From Membranipora membranacea (Eukaryota; Bryozoa; Gymnolaemata; Cheilostomatida; Membraniporidae): DNA of 64,000 nucleotides. Under the pieces are notes generated by a model. It was not told the DNA's origin and ran no database searches. It saw nothing but the letters and a program-made list of their open reading frames with translations. The stretch lies in NCBI GenBank assembly GCA_914767715.1, contig OU612069.1, positions 2,604,001 through 2,668,000 on the forward strand, in the 5' to 3' direction. The translations under genes were made by a program, and so were the position numbers. Position 1 is the first letter of the stretch, and the number at the start of each line of letters is the position of its first letter. Positions 62,601 through 64,000 of this stretch are shown here, piece after piece.

Positions 62601-63697
62601 GATACGAAGGCATTGGTTGGTTGTGCCCGTTGACTGGTTCACTGCTTCATTGGTACAAAGGATCAAAATTGTTGTTGAAACAAAGTATTTAAAACTTTAA
62701 GGCAATAGCTTCTCCGTTGTAAGGTAGGTAGGTAGGTAGGATGGATCCGTCCAGCCTGCATTTGAAGTTGCTTCCCTTTTGTTGTTAAAGGACAATCAGC
62801 TCAAAATTGGGCTAAGTAAATCAAATTTTATCAAAATTTGCGCGCAGATTGACCTTGAAACAGGGCTTGATTCATGGTTTCCAGCTGAAGACCCGTGTGT
62901 TGTGCAGTGGTAGGCCCACAACTAGGCTATATGTTGTCTCATTCAGGAAAATAGAATTGGTTTAACTGTAGACAGTCAAAGAACCAGAGTAGCTGTTATA
63001 GTAGATACCACTTACCATTGAACAGCAGCAGGCTTGTGGCATTAGAGGAGATGTTGTTGACTTGTGACATCATAGCGACATTTCCGATTTTATCGGGACA
63101 TGTGTTTATATTAGCTACAACTACCAGTACAACTCCTCCGATAGTGGCTGTAAAAGCAAAGGAAATTCTTGAATTTAGCATTTTATACTGTATTTTTCCG
63201 TATTCTGATAATTCTTTATTATATTCTCTGATTGTATATCATGTTTGACTCTCACACTAGCCTTGTCACGCGGCCACGGGTTTTGGTTTTTTTTATCAAA
63301 CCAAAAACAACCAAGACCTGTGGCCGCGTGACAAGGCTACTCTCCAACAGGTAAACTTATATGGAGGCTCCCAATGGTGGATCTCTTATCACTACAGAGT
63401 ATGCAAATTTGAGATGTTCGGCACCCCTTAGACACATACAATACCAACATGAATACACACAAAAAAGCTAATAGTTGAACTTGTCATTACCTATAGTTGA
63501 CTTCATCCAGCTGTTGAGTAGGTTAAAGTTGATGGAATGTACAATGGCAGTGATCACAGCGTAACAGAAGAATAACTCGGAGTTATTGCCCATGTCAGTC
63601 AGTGTCTGACATGTGAATCTGGAGTAGACGACTCCTAGAGGTATAGCCAGCTGTATGAGTCCCAGTATGTGACTAGTTATCCAGCTGTAGCATATTC
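59629..63697 (-). CDS. ADCY9: Adenylyl cyclase type 9-like, C-terminal half (partial, 8 exons)
   Basis: Membrane adenylyl cyclase making cAMP from ATP. Exons in order: 63697-63491, 63016-63147 (read 63147 to 63016), 62570-62420, 61882-61707, 61317-61219, 60867-60736, 60302-60156 and 59771-59629, all in phase. The gene continues beyond the right edge, so the first membrane module and C1 domain are missing. Visible parts are the second membrane module with helices in the first three exons, a Cys-containing outer loop with N-glycosylation sequons (NNIS, NATS), a Lys/Glu helix, then the complete C2 domain. C2 keeps catalytic and adenine-binding residues: [28 protein letters not shown] (Asp, Asn, Arg) and [13 protein letters not shown] (Lys). 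EGGKE, LNEL and DIWG contexts resemble AC9 most. It ends 17 residues after the last Lys motif, without a long C-terminal extension. Confidence 0.9.
63258..63339. repeat. 82-bp palindrome in a cyclase intron
   Basis: The arms TAGCCTTGTCACGCGGCCAC and its near-exact complement surround an A/T-rich loop ('ggttttttttatcaaacc'). GC-rich arms in an AT-rich intron suggest a small palindromic transposon. No clear target duplication. Confidence 0.75.
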
Positions 63698-64000
63698 CTA
63701 GAGAAGGACAGAGAACATAGTCCCTGAGCTATTGACTCAAGCGATCATGGTCATTGTTAGCCTGTCTTGATAACTTTATTAGTGCCGTGTCCCCCCTCAT
63801 CCCCCCCCCCACCAACAAAATTGTCAAGACAAGCTAGGTTATTGTGTACTTGTGTACTAATTGATAGGCCTTATCTACATTCAGACAACAATAGCCTCAT
63901 GAATTTTGACAATTTTCTGAAAGTGGTAAGTCATCAGCTTGAAATGCTATCTTATTTGGCGCGATAATTCACATCCTGGAGGAAAGAGGTAATTGTTTTA
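63698..64000 (-). other. Cyclase intron running to the window edge
   Basis: Intron sequence upstream of the first visible cyclase exon. It holds an imperfect inverted pair ('agcctgtcttgataac' and 'ttgtcaagacaagct') around C-runs at 63760-63835. No exon was seen before the edge. Confidence 0.5.

Overview
The window is nuclear DNA from an animal, most likely a marine invertebrate. Its genes are split by GT-AG introns, with one GC-AG intron. It encodes animal families (GT10 fucosyltransferase, NAA15, RAB33, a RING/B-box TRIM protein, a type-9-like membrane adenylyl cyclase), and it is AT-rich and full of small non-autonomous DNA transposons and tRNA-derived SINE-like repeats. A sponge or similar early-branching animal is possible, but the sequence alone does not fix the phylum. 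No phage, plasmid, operon or CRISPR structure is present.

Layout. 10-10397 (minus): two tandem fucosyltransferase paralogues with the same three-exon structure. 10.4-23.5 kb: a gene-poor stretch built from nested repeats. It holds a 1.5-kb foldback element with a 9-bp target duplication, and a 58-bp minisatellite split by a 4.4-kb insertion whose removal restores the repeat unit exactly. Inside that insertion are a LINE remnant and a 101-bp palindromic element with an 11-bp target duplication. Further on is a 2.65-kb element with long inverted ends that has been invaded by a pogo-like element. 23.5-36.5 kb (minus): an apparently complete 18-exon NAA15/16 gene whose introns hold hAT-like, palindromic and other MITEs. 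37.8-44.8 kb (plus): a complete five-exon RAB33 gene, head-to-head with NAA15. 47.0-55.8 kb (plus): a ten-exon TRIM-like gene with a one-base frameshift in its propeller region. 56.5-57.9 kb: a foldback element related to a smaller one in the last TRIM intron. 59.6-63.7 kb (minus): the 3' eight exons of an adenylyl cyclase 9-like gene that continues past the right edge.

The genes are not a functional cluster. The fucosyltransferases and RAB33 both belong to the Golgi/secretory system. NAA15 is the ribosome-docking subunit of the NatA acetyltransferase. The TRIM protein is a predicted E3 ligase and the cyclase makes cAMP. The most informative observations are the NAA15-RAB33 neighbourhood (also adjacent in human), the paralogue tail remodelled by a 32-bp repeat, the TE insertions with readable target sites, a duplicated splice donor in NAA15, and cyclase residues that differ from mammalian AC9 at forskolin-determining positions. 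Exon joins were deduced by eye from splice signals, reading phase and remembered family conservation, so all need transcript support.
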